15,359 nt of DNA from Victivallales bacterium (GTDB taxonomy: Bacteria; Verrucomicrobiota; Lentisphaeria; Victivallales; Victivallaceae), in contig JAHOYW010000145.1 in the NCBI GenBank assembly GCA_019038735.1, positions 1-15,359 of the forward strand, given 5' to 3'. Made by a program: the position numbers and the translations under genes. The notes below the pieces were generated by a model. It was not told the DNA's origin and did not search any database. It was given only the letters and a program-made list of their open reading frames with translations. Below, piece after piece: positions 7,663-13,983 of this stretch. Each line of letters begins with the position of its first letter. The stretch's first letter is position 1.

Positions 7663-8553
7663 ATGGGTCCTGTAATCGCAACATTACTTATTGTCGGAAT
7701 AATATTTGTTTTATTCCTGTTTATTAAATTTATCCCGGTTCGACATTGGATCGCGGCGGTATTTTCAAATGTAAAAATAAGTATTTTTACATTGATTGGA
7801 ATGCGCCTGCGGCGAGTTCCGGCTGAAATAGTAGTTAACGCGCTTATTCAGGCTGAAAAAGCCGGAATTACTGTTGATAGTAATTCCTTGGAAGCACACT
7901 TCCTCGCTGGGGGTAACGTTGAACGGGTCATTGATGCCTTAGTTGCCGCTGATAAAGCGAATATTGAGCTATCACTTAAACGCGCGACAGCGATTGACCT
8001 CGCCGGACGTAATGTACTTGAAGCTGTAAAAATGAGTGTTAATCCAAAAGTTATTGAAACTCCCGAAGTCGCCGCGGTTGCCAAAGACGGTATCCAGTTA
8101 AAAGCGATTGCCCGGGTAACGGTTCGCGCTAACCTTGACCGTTTGGTCGGCGGGGCAGGGGTGGAAACTATTTTAGCCCGTGTCGGAGAAGGGATTGTAA
8201 CGACTATCGGCTCAGCGGCTAAACATAAACACGTTTTGGAAAATCCTGACTCCATATCAAAAGTTGTACTGGCAAAAGGTTTGGATTCCGGTACTGCATT
8301 TGAAATTCTGTCTATTGATATAGCTGATGTTAATATTGGTAAAAATATTGGTGCTATACTGCAAACCGACCAAGCGAACGCTGACAAGAATATTGCTCAG
8401 GCTAAAGCTGAAGAACGTCGTGCGATGGCTGTCGCCCAGGAACAGGAAATGAAAGCCAAAATCAGTGAGATGCGCGCGAAAGTAGTGCAGATGGAATCTC
8501 AAGTTCCGCTCGCTATCGCTCAGGCATTCAGAAGCAATAAAGTTCAACTGTAA
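7663..8553 (+). CDS. floA: Flotillin-like protein FloA, paralogue 1 with a short C-terminus
   Basis: This 296-residue FloA/YqfA family scaffold has an N-terminal membrane segment (about 4-23) and then the family core ([63 protein letters not shown]). Next come the SPFH-like region and an Ala/Glu-rich coiled coil (about 235-280). FloA proteins oligomerise in the cytoplasmic membrane and form membrane microdomains with NfeD. The family's usual C-terminal end (GNLGxMxYYKMKNIxADTDMR), present in the next gene, is missing here; this protein stops at [11 protein letters not shown]. The open frame begins at a TTG at 7657, but AAGGAG (7651-7656) is correctly placed for the ATG at 7663. No remnant of the missing tail is seen downstream. 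It probably co-assembles with paralogue 2. Confidence 0.93.
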   Translation: MGPVIATLLIVGIIFVLFLFIKFIPVRHWIAAVFSNVKISIFTLIGMRLRRVPAEIVVNALIQAEKAGITVDSNSLEAHFLAGGNVERVIDALVAADKANIELSLKRATAIDLAGRNVLEAVKMSVNPKVIETPEVAAVAKDGIQLKAIARVTVRANLDRLVGGAGVETILARVGEGIVTTIGSAAKHKHVLENPDSISKVVLAKGLDSGTAFEILSIDIADVNIGKNIGAILQTDQANADKNIAQAKAEERRAMAVAQEQEMKAKISEMRAKVVQMESQVPLAIAQAFRSNKVQL

Positions 8554-8575
8554 ATTTAAAACGAGGTAATATATT

Positions 8576-9583
8576 ATGTTAACATCTATAATTGGTGCAG
8601 CCCCGGTAGGAACAACGGTGGCAGTTGGCGCAGTTATTGCGATAGTCGTCTTTTTAATTATTCTCTTTGGCGTGGTTATTCCACTGCCATTGTGGATAGC
8701 GGCGGTTTTTTCCGGCGTTAAAATAAAAATAAGTTCATTAATCGGAATGCGTTTGCGTCGAGTTCCGCCGCAAGTTATTTTGACCGCGATGATTCAGGCG
8801 GTTAAAGCCGGTATTCCGGTAGATTCAGATTCGCTTGAAGCTCATTATCTCGCCGGCGGTAATGTTTTTCGCGTAGTGTTCTCACTAGTTGCCGCGGATA
8901 AAGCCAATATCCCTTTGGATTTGCAACGTGCTACAGCGATTGACCTCGCTGGACGTAATGTGCTTGACGCCGTTAAAATGTGTGTGAATCCAAAAATTAT
9001 CGAAACTCCATTAGTTTCAGCAGTTGCCAAGGACGGCATTCAGCTTAAAGCTATCGCCAGAGTAACGGTTCGCGCTAATATCGACCGTTTGGTCGGTGGT
9101 GCCGGTGAAGAGACTATCCTTGCCCGTGTTGGAGAGGGGATTGTAACGACTATCGGCTCGGCAACAAGTCATAAGAGTGTTTTGGAAAATCCTGACCTGA
9201 TTTCTAAAGGTGTTTTAGCCAAAGGGCTGGATGCCGGTACAGCATTTGAGATACTGTCTATTGATATTGCGGACGTTGACGTCGGCAATAATATCGGTGC
9301 TGAACTTCAAATGGCACAGGCGAATGCCGACAAAGACATCGCTCAAGCTAAAGCCGAGGAACGTCGTGCTATGGCAGTTGCCAACGAACAGGAAATGAAA
9401 GCTAAAATTCGTGAAATGGAAGCAAAGCTCGTTGATGCTGAAGCGGAAATTCCAATGGCTATTTCTGAATCCTTAGCCAGCGGCAATTTAGGTATCATGG
9501 CTTACTATAAAATGAAAAATATCATGGCTGATACTGACATGCGCCAATCTATTGCCGGTCCTGACGGCAAATCAAAAAAGTAG
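8576..9583 (+). CDS. floA: Flotillin-like protein FloA, paralogue 2 (full length)
   Basis: This 335-residue protein has the complete FloA/YqfA architecture. A hydrophobic N-terminal hairpin or segment (about 12-48) is followed by the core with [23 protein letters not shown] and [17 protein letters not shown] coiled coil containing [18 protein letters not shown] follows, and then the canonical tail [21 protein letters not shown]. It lies 22 nt after paralogue 1 with a GAGG site upstream. The two proteins are very similar over the core, and stretches of DNA (for example around TTGACCTCGC and GGATTGTAACGACTATCGGC) are nearly identical, so they arose by tandem duplication. NfeD encoded upstream is the expected partner. 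It should act as a scaffold of membrane microdomains on the inner face of the cytoplasmic membrane. Confidence 0.96.
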   Translation: MLTSIIGAAPVGTTVAVGAVIAIVVFLIILFGVVIPLPLWIAAVFSGVKIKISSLIGMRLRRVPPQVILTAMIQAVKAGIPVDSDSLEAHYLAGGNVFRVVFSLVAADKANIPLDLQRATAIDLAGRNVLDAVKMCVNPKIIETPLVSAVAKDGIQLKAIARVTVRANIDRLVGGAGEETILARVGEGIVTTIGSATSHKSVLENPDLISKGVLAKGLDAGTAFEILSIDIADVDVGNNIGAELQMAQANADKDIAQAKAEERRAMAVANEQEMKAKIREMEAKLVDAEAEIPMAISESLASGNLGIMAYYKMKNIMADTDMRQSIAGPDGKSKK

Positions 9584-9589
9584 GTTATT

Positions 9590-10051
9590 ATGGAAGCTTT
9601 AGGTCTTATATTTGGTATAATTATTGCGATTATTGTAATTGTTTCATGGGTTAAAAATCTAAATCCACAGGGCGATTCCAGTCTGCAAAGTATTGTTAAT
9701 CGTGGACTCGCGAATATTTTGGGTGAACAGAATAATGATACAAGCGAAGTCAAGATTTACGATGAAAACGGCAATATTATAAACTTTCAGAATGATACTG
9801 AAACAGGTGATGATATGCAGGATGTAATTATTTATGATGAACAAGGAATGGTTATGACTGACAATTCACAGCCTGCACCTGTTTATGAAAATAAGAAAGC
9901 TCCTGAGGCAAATCTTGCGTACGAAACAGAAAGCGAAGCCATTGACACGGAAGATCATGCGAATATGTATCATGATTTTATCCGCTCCAACGGCGGTTCA
10001 TCAATAGTAATCCAGGAAATACTCGGCAAGCCAGCAGCATTACGCGAGTAA
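9590..10051 (+). CDS. Small acidic single-pass membrane protein, last gene of the floA operon
   Basis: This 153-residue protein has one membrane segment (about 4-21) and then a long acidic, Asn/Asp/Glu-rich, probably disordered stretch. Two similar units, VKIYDENGN (54-62) and VIIYDEQGM (79-87), suggest a short internal repeat. The C-terminal end, from about 123, contains SIVIQEILGKPAALR and looks like a conserved docking or helical motif. The start follows the floA2 stop by 6 nt, with the TAGG that overlaps that stop as ribosome-binding site. It occupies the position that the unrelated yqfB has after floA in Bacillus. I do not recognise the family. A role as an accessory or client of the NfeD-FloA assembly is inferred from context only. 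Confidence 0.75.
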   Translation: MEALGLIFGIIIAIIVIVSWVKNLNPQGDSSLQSIVNRGLANILGEQNNDTSEVKIYDENGNIINFQNDTETGDDMQDVIIYDEQGMVMTDNSQPAPVYENKKAPEANLAYETESEAIDTEDHANMYHDFIRSNGGSSIVIQEILGKPAALRE

Positions 10052-10054
10052 GAA

Positions 10055-10078
10055 TGTAGCTCAAGCGTCTCGCTTGAG
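10055..10078 (+). repeat. REP-like hairpin after the floA operon
   Basis: TGTAGC (10055-10060) leads into a perfect 8-bp stem CTCAAGCG/CGCTTGAG (10060-10067 and 10071-10078) with a 3-nt TCT loop. It begins 3 nt after the stop codon of the operon's last gene. It is followed by TATATTTG rather than a clean T-run, so it could act as a weak terminator or mRNA-stabilising end. The TGTAGC lead and GTCTC at the loop are shared with the palindrome at 7545-7600, which suggests one repeat family. Confidence 0.6.
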
Positions 10079-10104
10079 TATATTTGTAAGCTTGCGGCGC
10101 AGTC

Positions 10105-10227
10105 GCTTTGGAGTGCGCAACCCCCGTTGCGCTTTCAATTTTCGATAAAGATTATGTTTATCATCGATACTGTCTTGGAATTTAAAAGCGGCACAGGGGT
10201 GCCGCAGTCCAAAGAGCCTTACGGCTC
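10105..10227 (+). repeat. Inverted pair of REP-like palindromes (BIME-like unit)
   Basis: Two arms of about 40 bp face each other. The plus-strand arm starts with GCTTTGGAGT (10105-10114), continues with the hairpin GCGCAAC-CCCC-GTTGCGC (10115-10132) and ends in TTTCAATTTTC. The minus-strand arm starts with GCTCTTTGGACT (10217-10206), continues with GCGGCAC-CCCT-GTGCCGC (10205-10188) and ends in TTTTAAATTCC. A third small hairpin, GAGCC/GGCTC (10214-10227), closes the unit. The arms match in layout and mostly in sequence, while compensating differences keep each stem perfect. This is the pattern of bacterial REP elements in head-to-head pairs. No transposase that could mobilise them lies in the window. 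Confidence 0.7.
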
Positions 10228-10366
10228 GGGAATTAATTTTCAGGATGATATTCAAAACCATATAATAACTTGTTAGGCAAAAAAATGATAAAACCTGACA
10301 ATTGAATTTTATTTTTTTATTGTTTGGAATTATTTAGTTTAAATATCTGAAAATAAATCCTTGATA
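10228..10366. other. AT-rich gene-free stretch
   Basis: This part of the 414-nt gap between the floA operon and the toxin-antitoxin genes lies between the REP-like unit and the brnT control region. It is strongly AT-rich. I see no open reading frame, RNA gene, convincing hairpin or promoter in it. Confidence 0.5.
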
Positions 10367-10394
10367 AAAGTAAATATATATTGATATTTACTTT
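10367..10394 (+). promoter_or_regulatory. Likely operator: perfect 11-bp inverted repeat
   Basis: AAAGTAAATAT (10367-10377) and ATATTTACTTT (10384-10394) are exact inverse copies separated by 6 bp. The right arm covers the -35 hexamer of the brnT promoter. A symmetric site over a promoter is what a dimeric ribbon-helix-helix antitoxin such as BrnA would bind to repress its own operon. Binding itself is inferred. Confidence 0.6.
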
Positions 10395-10409
10395 AATAAG
10401 AATTATAGT
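10381..10409 (+). promoter_or_regulatory. Sigma70-type promoter of the brnT-brnA operon
   Basis: TTGATA (10381-10386) and TATAGT (10404-10409) have an ideal 17-bp spacer and each match the consensus at four or five of six positions. The predicted start is near 10416, about 50 nt before the toxin ATG. It overlaps the inverted repeat described for the operator. Confidence 0.6.
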
Positions 10410-10465
10410 AAGTTAAGGCAAATTGATAATTATATGACTTAAACTTTTGAGATATTGTAAATTAT

Positions 10466-10759
10466 ATGAAATTTGAGTGGGATAGAAATAAAGAACGAAC
10501 TAATATACAAAAGCATGGTATAACATTTGAGCAGGCTTCATATGTTTTTGCTGATCCATTTGCTTTGAATTTATATGACAGCGAGCATTCAGAGAATGAA
10601 GATAGATGGGTATTATTAGGTAAATCTTTAAATAGAACCCTGCTGTTAGTTATTCATACTTTTAGAGATAATGATAATATAGAATTTGTCAGAATTATTA
10701 GTGCAAGAAAAGCAACAAAAAGAGAAACCCAATTCTATAACAAGAGGTGCCTAAAATGA
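10466..10759 (+). CDS. brnT: BrnT family toxin (type II toxin-antitoxin)
   Basis: This 97-residue protein has the BrnT signature: FEWDRNKERTNIQKHGITFEQA near the N-terminus (residues 3-24), then VFADP, then IEFVRIISARKATKRE near the C-terminus (about 72-87). BrnT has a RelE-like ribonuclease fold and blocks translation by cutting RNA until the antitoxin binds it. Length and motifs look intact. Toxin-first gene order is normal for brnT-brnA. The ribosome-binding site is poor (GAG well upstream), which may keep toxin output low, whereas the downstream antitoxin has a strong one. The module is much more AT-rich than the flanking operons and sits beside repeats, which suggests it was acquired. 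Confidence 0.92.
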   Translation: MKFEWDRNKERTNIQKHGITFEQASYVFADPFALNLYDSEHSENEDRWVLLGKSLNRTLLLVIHTFRDNDNIEFVRIISARKATKRETQFYNKRCLK

Positions 10760-10965
10760 AAAAAGAATATGATTTTTCAAATGCAGAGCAGGGGAAATTT
10801 TATAGACCTTTAGAGGAATTAGATATTCCAATTTATTTAGACCAAGAAGTAAAAAACTTTTTTCTAAAAAGTATAAAAAGTCAAAAATCTGATTTTTCTT
10901 TGTGTGATACTGTTAATTCATTAATCAAACAAGATATTGAAATTTCTAAAAAATTGGCTTACTAA
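10756..10965 (+). CDS. brnA: BrnA-like antitoxin (predicted ribbon-helix-helix)
   Basis: This 69-residue protein is encoded directly after brnT; its ATG overlaps the toxin stop as ATGA. An AAGAGG site 8 nt upstream selects this ATG over a GTG at 10747. The C-terminal half, IPIYLDQEVKNFF followed by two predicted helices to about residue 63, fits a strand-helix-helix DNA-binding fold. The N-terminal KKEYDFSNAEQGKFY would be the toxin-neutralising arm. It should bind BrnT and repress the operon at the inverted repeat upstream. Assignment to the BrnA family rests on position and fold more than on strong sequence motifs, so another antitoxin family is possible. Confidence 0.75.
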   Translation: MKKEYDFSNAEQGKFYRPLEELDIPIYLDQEVKNFFLKSIKSQKSDFSLCDTVNSLIKQDIEISKKLAY

Positions 10966-11003
10966 AAGAAGTCGTTCTTACCTGAAAAACTTAGTTTGCG
11001 TAT

Positions 11004-11064
11004 TTGACAAAAAACTTTTTCTCTCATGATATTGTATTGTCAAATTTTAGGGCTAAATTATAGA
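11004..11064 (+). promoter_or_regulatory. Candidate promoter region of hisI and murB-ddl
   Basis: Two options overlap. One is TTGACA (11004-11009) with GATATT (11028-11033), 18 bp apart. The other is TTGTCA (11037-11042) with TATAGA (11059-11064), 16 bp apart. An 8-bp inverted repeat, TTTGACAA (11003-11010) and TTGTCAAA (11037-11044), links the two -35 regions and might be a regulator site. The second option would give a leader of about 35 nt before hisI. Confidence 0.4.
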
Positions 11065-11104
11065 CTTTACGGTTAATAATCAATTAAATAAACAGGACTA
11101 AATA

Positions 11105-11482
11105 ATGGTTGAATTAGATTTTTCAAAAAGTGATGATGGCTTGATTCCGGCGATTGCGCAGGATTATAAAACTGGTGAAGTTCTTATGCTCGCATATATT
11201 AACGAGGAATCATGGGCGGAAACTTTAAAAAGCGGTTACGCTACTTATTGGACGCGTTCCCGCCAGAAGTTGTGGAAAAAAGGTGAAGAATCAGGTAATC
11301 TTCAGGAAATTAAAGAAATTTTGATTGATTGCGATGATGATACTGTGGTCTTTAAAATCAATCAGATTGGTGATGCCGCTTGCCATACCGGACACCGCAG
11401 TTGTTTCTACAGGAAAGTTGATGGCGACAAAATAGTTACAGTCGGGAAAAAAGTTTTTAACCCGGAAGACGTTTATAAATAG
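11105..11482 (+). CDS. hisI: Phosphoribosyl-AMP cyclohydrolase HisI
   Basis: This 125-residue protein catalyses the third step of histidine synthesis, opening the adenine ring of phosphoribosyl-AMP. Motifs are complete: [20 protein letters not shown] (12-31), [16 protein letters not shown] (50-65), DCDDD (75-79, magnesium Asp residues with zinc ligand Cys76) and [11 protein letters not shown] (92-102, zinc ligands Cys93 and Cys100). It is the single-domain form, not fused to HisE. No other his gene is nearby; it is instead followed after 9 nt by murB-ddl, so the two are probably co-transcribed. The ATG has AGGA 7 nt upstream, and the same AGGACTAAA sequence precedes both this gene and murB-ddl. 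Confidence 0.96.
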   Translation: MVELDFSKSDDGLIPAIAQDYKTGEVLMLAYINEESWAETLKSGYATYWTRSRQKLWKKGEESGNLQEIKEILIDCDDDTVVFKINQIGDAACHTGHRSCFYRKVDGDKIVTVGKKVFNPEDVYK

Positions 11483-11491
11483 GACTAAAAC

Positions 11492-13345
11492 ATGTCAGCT
11501 TTAAATTTGCCGCAGCTTATAGAGGAATTAGAACAGAACTTTCCTGATTTGCCTTTAAAGTATAACGTGAGTTGGAGCGATATGACATGGCTTGGCGTAG
11601 GTGGCGAAATAGCTATTGTAGCCGAACCAAGCGATGATATTACCCTATCGGAGATTTTACAATTCTGCCACCGGAAAAAGGTGGCAGTTTTTGTAATCGG
11701 CGGCGGCACCAATATTGTTGGAATGGATAAAGTTTTTGATGGTATAGTTATCAAACTCGCCCAAAATGATTTTATCCGTATAAAAGCCAGAACTCACCAC
11801 CTGACTGTCGGTGCTGGAGTAAGACTTTCTGACTTAGTTGTCGGTGCGGCACGGCGAGGTTTTGGTGGAATTGCTCCGCTAGGACCGATTCCAGGCACAG
11901 TTGGCGGAGCTTTAAGGATGAATGCCGGAGCGCATGGAGTTGTTATCGGGGATTATGTCGTGGATATCTGTGGTTATGATATGACTGGTGATGCTATAGC
12001 TATTAACGGCAAGGAGATTGCCTGGGATTATCGTTCAACTGATATTCCTGATGAAATAATTATTACCGGTGTCATCCTGAAACTTCCACTTGCATATAAA
12101 AACAGCGAATTAGAAAAAATTAACGAAGAGAAAAAACAGCGCCGAGCCAGTGATCCTTCAGGACGAAGTGCCGGTTGTGTATTTAAGAATGTATCTTCAA
12201 CTGATCAGGCAGGCAGGCTTATTGATGAAGCCGGACTTAAAAGATTTTCTTGTGGTTCCGCCTGGGTCAGTAAAAAACACGCTAATTTTATTATTAACCG
12301 CAAACATGCTTCCGAAAAAGATGTTATTGATTTAATGTGCAAAATGCGATCTACTGTTGCTGAAAGAACAGGTTTTTATTTACGCCCGGAAGTGATTTTC
12401 GCTGATCCTGCTGCTTTGGCAGATATTCAAGCTGATTCTCATATTCCAAAAGTCGCGGTACTAAAAGGCGGAGACAGCAGCGAAAGAGAGGTTTCTCTCA
12501 AATCTGGAGCGGCAATTGCTAATGCTTTGCGTAACGCCGGCTACATCGTTGATGAAATTGACATTCAGACTTGTAAATTGACGGATTCAATCTTGAATGC
12601 CGATGTTGTTTTTCTGGCTCTTCACGGTTCATGGGGGGAAAATGGCGATATTCAAAAGTTGCTGGAAGATGCAGATAAAAAATTTGTCGGCTGTGGCAGT
12701 ACGGCAAGTCGTTTGGTTTTAGATAAAATATCCAGTAAAAAACTAATGGATAAAGAAAATATTCCTACTCCCAAATGGTGTGTTATTAGTGAGTCTGACT
12801 CAAACTTAGCGGATTTTATGGATTTCCCCTTGTTGATTAAAGCTCCGCGCGAAGGTTCGACTGTTGGAATCTTTGTTGTCAATAGTCAGGATGAATATGA
12901 CAAGGTTCTGCCGGAAGCTTTTAAATATGATTCAGAATTATTATTAGAACAGTTCATAAAGGGTAGAGAGTTGACAGTAGCGATTGTCAATGATGAAGCC
13001 ATGTCTGCGGTAGAAATAGTTACGCCGACAGGTTTTTATGATTACGACGCTAAATACATCCATAATAATGGAGAAACTAAATATTTATGCCCACCAGATT
13101 CGGTATCAATTGAAACCCAGAAGCAAGCCGCGGAAATGGCAATGAAATTTTACCATGCCGCCAACTGCCGGGATTTACTTAGGGTGGACTTTATGATTGA
13201 TGGTGATGGCAAAGCATATATGATTGAAGCTAATAATATTCCAGGTTTCACCACCAATAGTCTAGTTCCAAAAGCTTTCAAACAAAGCAAAGGTTCAATG
13301 GAAATGCTCTGCACAAACTTAGTGCAGGCAGCCCTGAAACATTAA
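11492..13345 (+). CDS. murB-ddl: Fused UDP-N-acetylenolpyruvoylglucosamine reductase / D-alanine-D-alanine ligase
   Basis: This 617-residue protein joins two cytoplasmic peptidoglycan precursor enzymes. MurB (about 1-305) has GGGTN (70-74, FAD), IPGTVGGALRMNAGA (133-147), YRSTDIP (180-186), SAGCVFKN (226-233) and LRPE (297-300). The proton-donor Ser of E. coli MurB is Cys229 here. Ddl (about 318-617) has GGDSSEREVSLKSG (326-339), LHGSWGENGD (377-386), the EGSTVG phosphate loop (454-459), FYDYDAKY (515-522) with the Tyr typical of D-Ala-D-Ala rather than D-Ala-D-Lac enzymes, RVDF (564-567) and EANNIPGFTTNS (579-590) with metal ligands. A short linker of about 12 residues joins the domains in one uninterrupted frame, and both lengths are normal. 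MurB makes UDP-MurNAc; Ddl makes the dipeptide used by MurF. The order matches adjacent murB and ddl genes in dcw clusters. Confidence 0.96.
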   Translation: MSALNLPQLIEELEQNFPDLPLKYNVSWSDMTWLGVGGEIAIVAEPSDDITLSEILQFCHRKKVAVFVIGGGTNIVGMDKVFDGIVIKLAQNDFIRIKARTHHLTVGAGVRLSDLVVGAARRGFGGIAPLGPIPGTVGGALRMNAGAHGVVIGDYVVDICGYDMTGDAIAINGKEIAWDYRSTDIPDEIIITGVILKLPLAYKNSELEKINEEKKQRRASDPSGRSAGCVFKNVSSTDQAGRLIDEAGLKRFSCGSAWVSKKHANFIINRKHASEKDVIDLMCKMRSTVAERTGFYLRPEVIFADPAALADIQADSHIPKVAVLKGGDSSEREVSLKSGAAIANALRNAGYIVDEIDIQTCKLTDSILNADVVFLALHGSWGENGDIQKLLEDADKKFVGCGSTASRLVLDKISSKKLMDKENIPTPKWCVISESDSNLADFMDFPLLIKAPREGSTVGIFVVNSQDEYDKVLPEAFKYDSELLLEQFIKGRELTVAIVNDEAMSAVEIVTPTGFYDYDAKYIHNNGETKYLCPPDSVSIETQKQAAEMAMKFYHAANCRDLLRVDFMIDGDGKAYMIEANNIPGFTTNSLVPKAFKQSKGSMEMLCTNLVQAALKH

Positions 13346-13369
13346 AGTCTTGGTATAATTTTCTGATTA

Positions 13370-13810
13370 TTAAGATAACTCTTCAACATCCGCTTTGTCT
13401 TTTGATCTTGAAGTTGATTTCTTATTTTTTATAAGATCATTTTTTCCAATAAAAGAAACTTCAATATTTCCGTATTTCCCCCTGATACAGTTTTTCTTTG
13501 CTTCCGTAAATTCTACGCCATCAATCTGATTGAGAAAATCAACTCTAACTGGAGCGACCCCAAAAGTAACAATATTGCCATCAGTTGAGAATAGAGCCTT
13601 GTCGAGTTCTTTTTTAGGAAAACCAAATTTTTCGAGAGTTTCTACTATTTTTTCAATATTATCACGCGAAGCATCGAAGAAAATATCAATATCTTTCGTG
13701 AAACGTGGAAATCCGTGAAATGCCACAGCATAGCCACCAATAATCATATAGTCAGTGCCGCTTTCTTCTAGTAACGCTAATAGTTCTTTGAAGTCTTGCT
13801 GGATATGCAT
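13370..13810 (-). CDS. Nucleotidyltransferase-fold protein (MNT/DUF6036-like)
   Basis: This 146-residue protein has the polymerase-beta-type nucleotidyltransferase signature: IIGGYAVAFHG (23-33), then TKDIDIFFD (38-46) and RVDFL (89-93). The three carboxylates Asp40, Asp42 and Asp91 are all present, so it could be active. The end, IGKNDLIKNKKSTSRSKDKADVEEL, is typical of small standalone members found with short partner proteins in accessory regions. Such enzymes act in several toxin-antitoxin and resistance modules by adding nucleotides to RNA or protein; the target here is unknown. Its ATG lies inside the partner gene, 59 nt before that gene's end, with an AGGG 10 nt upstream. The gene converges on murB-ddl, leaving a 24-bp gap with no visible terminator. 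Confidence 0.82.
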   Translation of the reverse strand: MHIQQDFKELLALLEESGTDYMIIGGYAVAFHGFPRFTKDIDIFFDASRDNIEKIVETLEKFGFPKKELDKALFSTDGNIVTFGVAPVRVDFLNQIDGVEFTEAKKNCIRGKYGNIEVSFIGKNDLIKNKKSTSRSKDKADVEELS

Positions 13811-13943
13811 ATAAAAAATTCCCTGCTTCCAGACGTAATTGCTCTAGGGCATCCAAACGATATTCCGGTGTTTGGTTTTTCCAGAAAATTCTGTCTTCGA
13901 TAGCTTGTTTTTCGCTAGTTGTATTTTTTATTATTTTTTCCAT
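13752..13943 (-). CDS. Small partner protein of the nucleotidyltransferase
   Basis: This 63-residue protein has an acidic and basic helical start (EKQAIEDRIFWKNQTPEYRL), then LDALEQLRLEAGNFLYAYP and ARLQRTISVTRRK. Its pattern, with FW followed by TPE-RL-ALE-LR and ending in RLQR, resembles short proteins often encoded directly before nucleotidyltransferases of this kind. The role is unknown; antitoxin or adaptor is a guess from gene order. The last 59 nt are shared, out of frame, with the nucleotidyltransferase, and both frames read like conserved protein there. No ribosome-binding site precedes the ATG, and the promoter places the mRNA start at or next to the ATG, so translation may be leaderless. 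Confidence 0.78.
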   Translation of the reverse strand: MEKIIKNTTSEKQAIEDRIFWKNQTPEYRLDALEQLRLEAGNFLYAYPARLQRTISVTRRKRH

Positions 13944-13948
13944 AATAT

Positions 13949-13977
13949 ATAATAAGCTAAGAATTATCTAATATCAA
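13949..13977 (-). promoter_or_regulatory. Promoter of the nucleotidyltransferase pair, probably leaderless
   Basis: On the minus strand TTGATA (13977-13972) and TATTAT (13954-13949) have a 17-bp spacer. Only 5 bp separate the -10 hexamer from the ATG of the small partner gene, so transcription should begin at or within a base or two of the start codon. The promoter sits directly behind the ftsZ stop codon, with no terminator in between. Confidence 0.55.
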
Positions 13978-13983
13978 GTTTTT

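Noticed and set aside
7848..8387. Long antisense frame (179 codons) inside the first floA
   Set aside because: FloA is clearly the coding strand; a similar shadow appears in the second floA because the two genes share sequence.
10061..10261. A 66-codon minus-strand reading frame after the floA operon
   Set aside because: It lies entirely across REP-like palindromes, has no ribosome-binding site, and its Arg/Lys-rich product is explained by the repeat sequence.
10966..10979. Possible terminator hairpin after brnA (AAGAA/TTCTT)
   Set aside because: The stem is only 5 bp, AT-only apart from one G-C pair, and has no T-tract.
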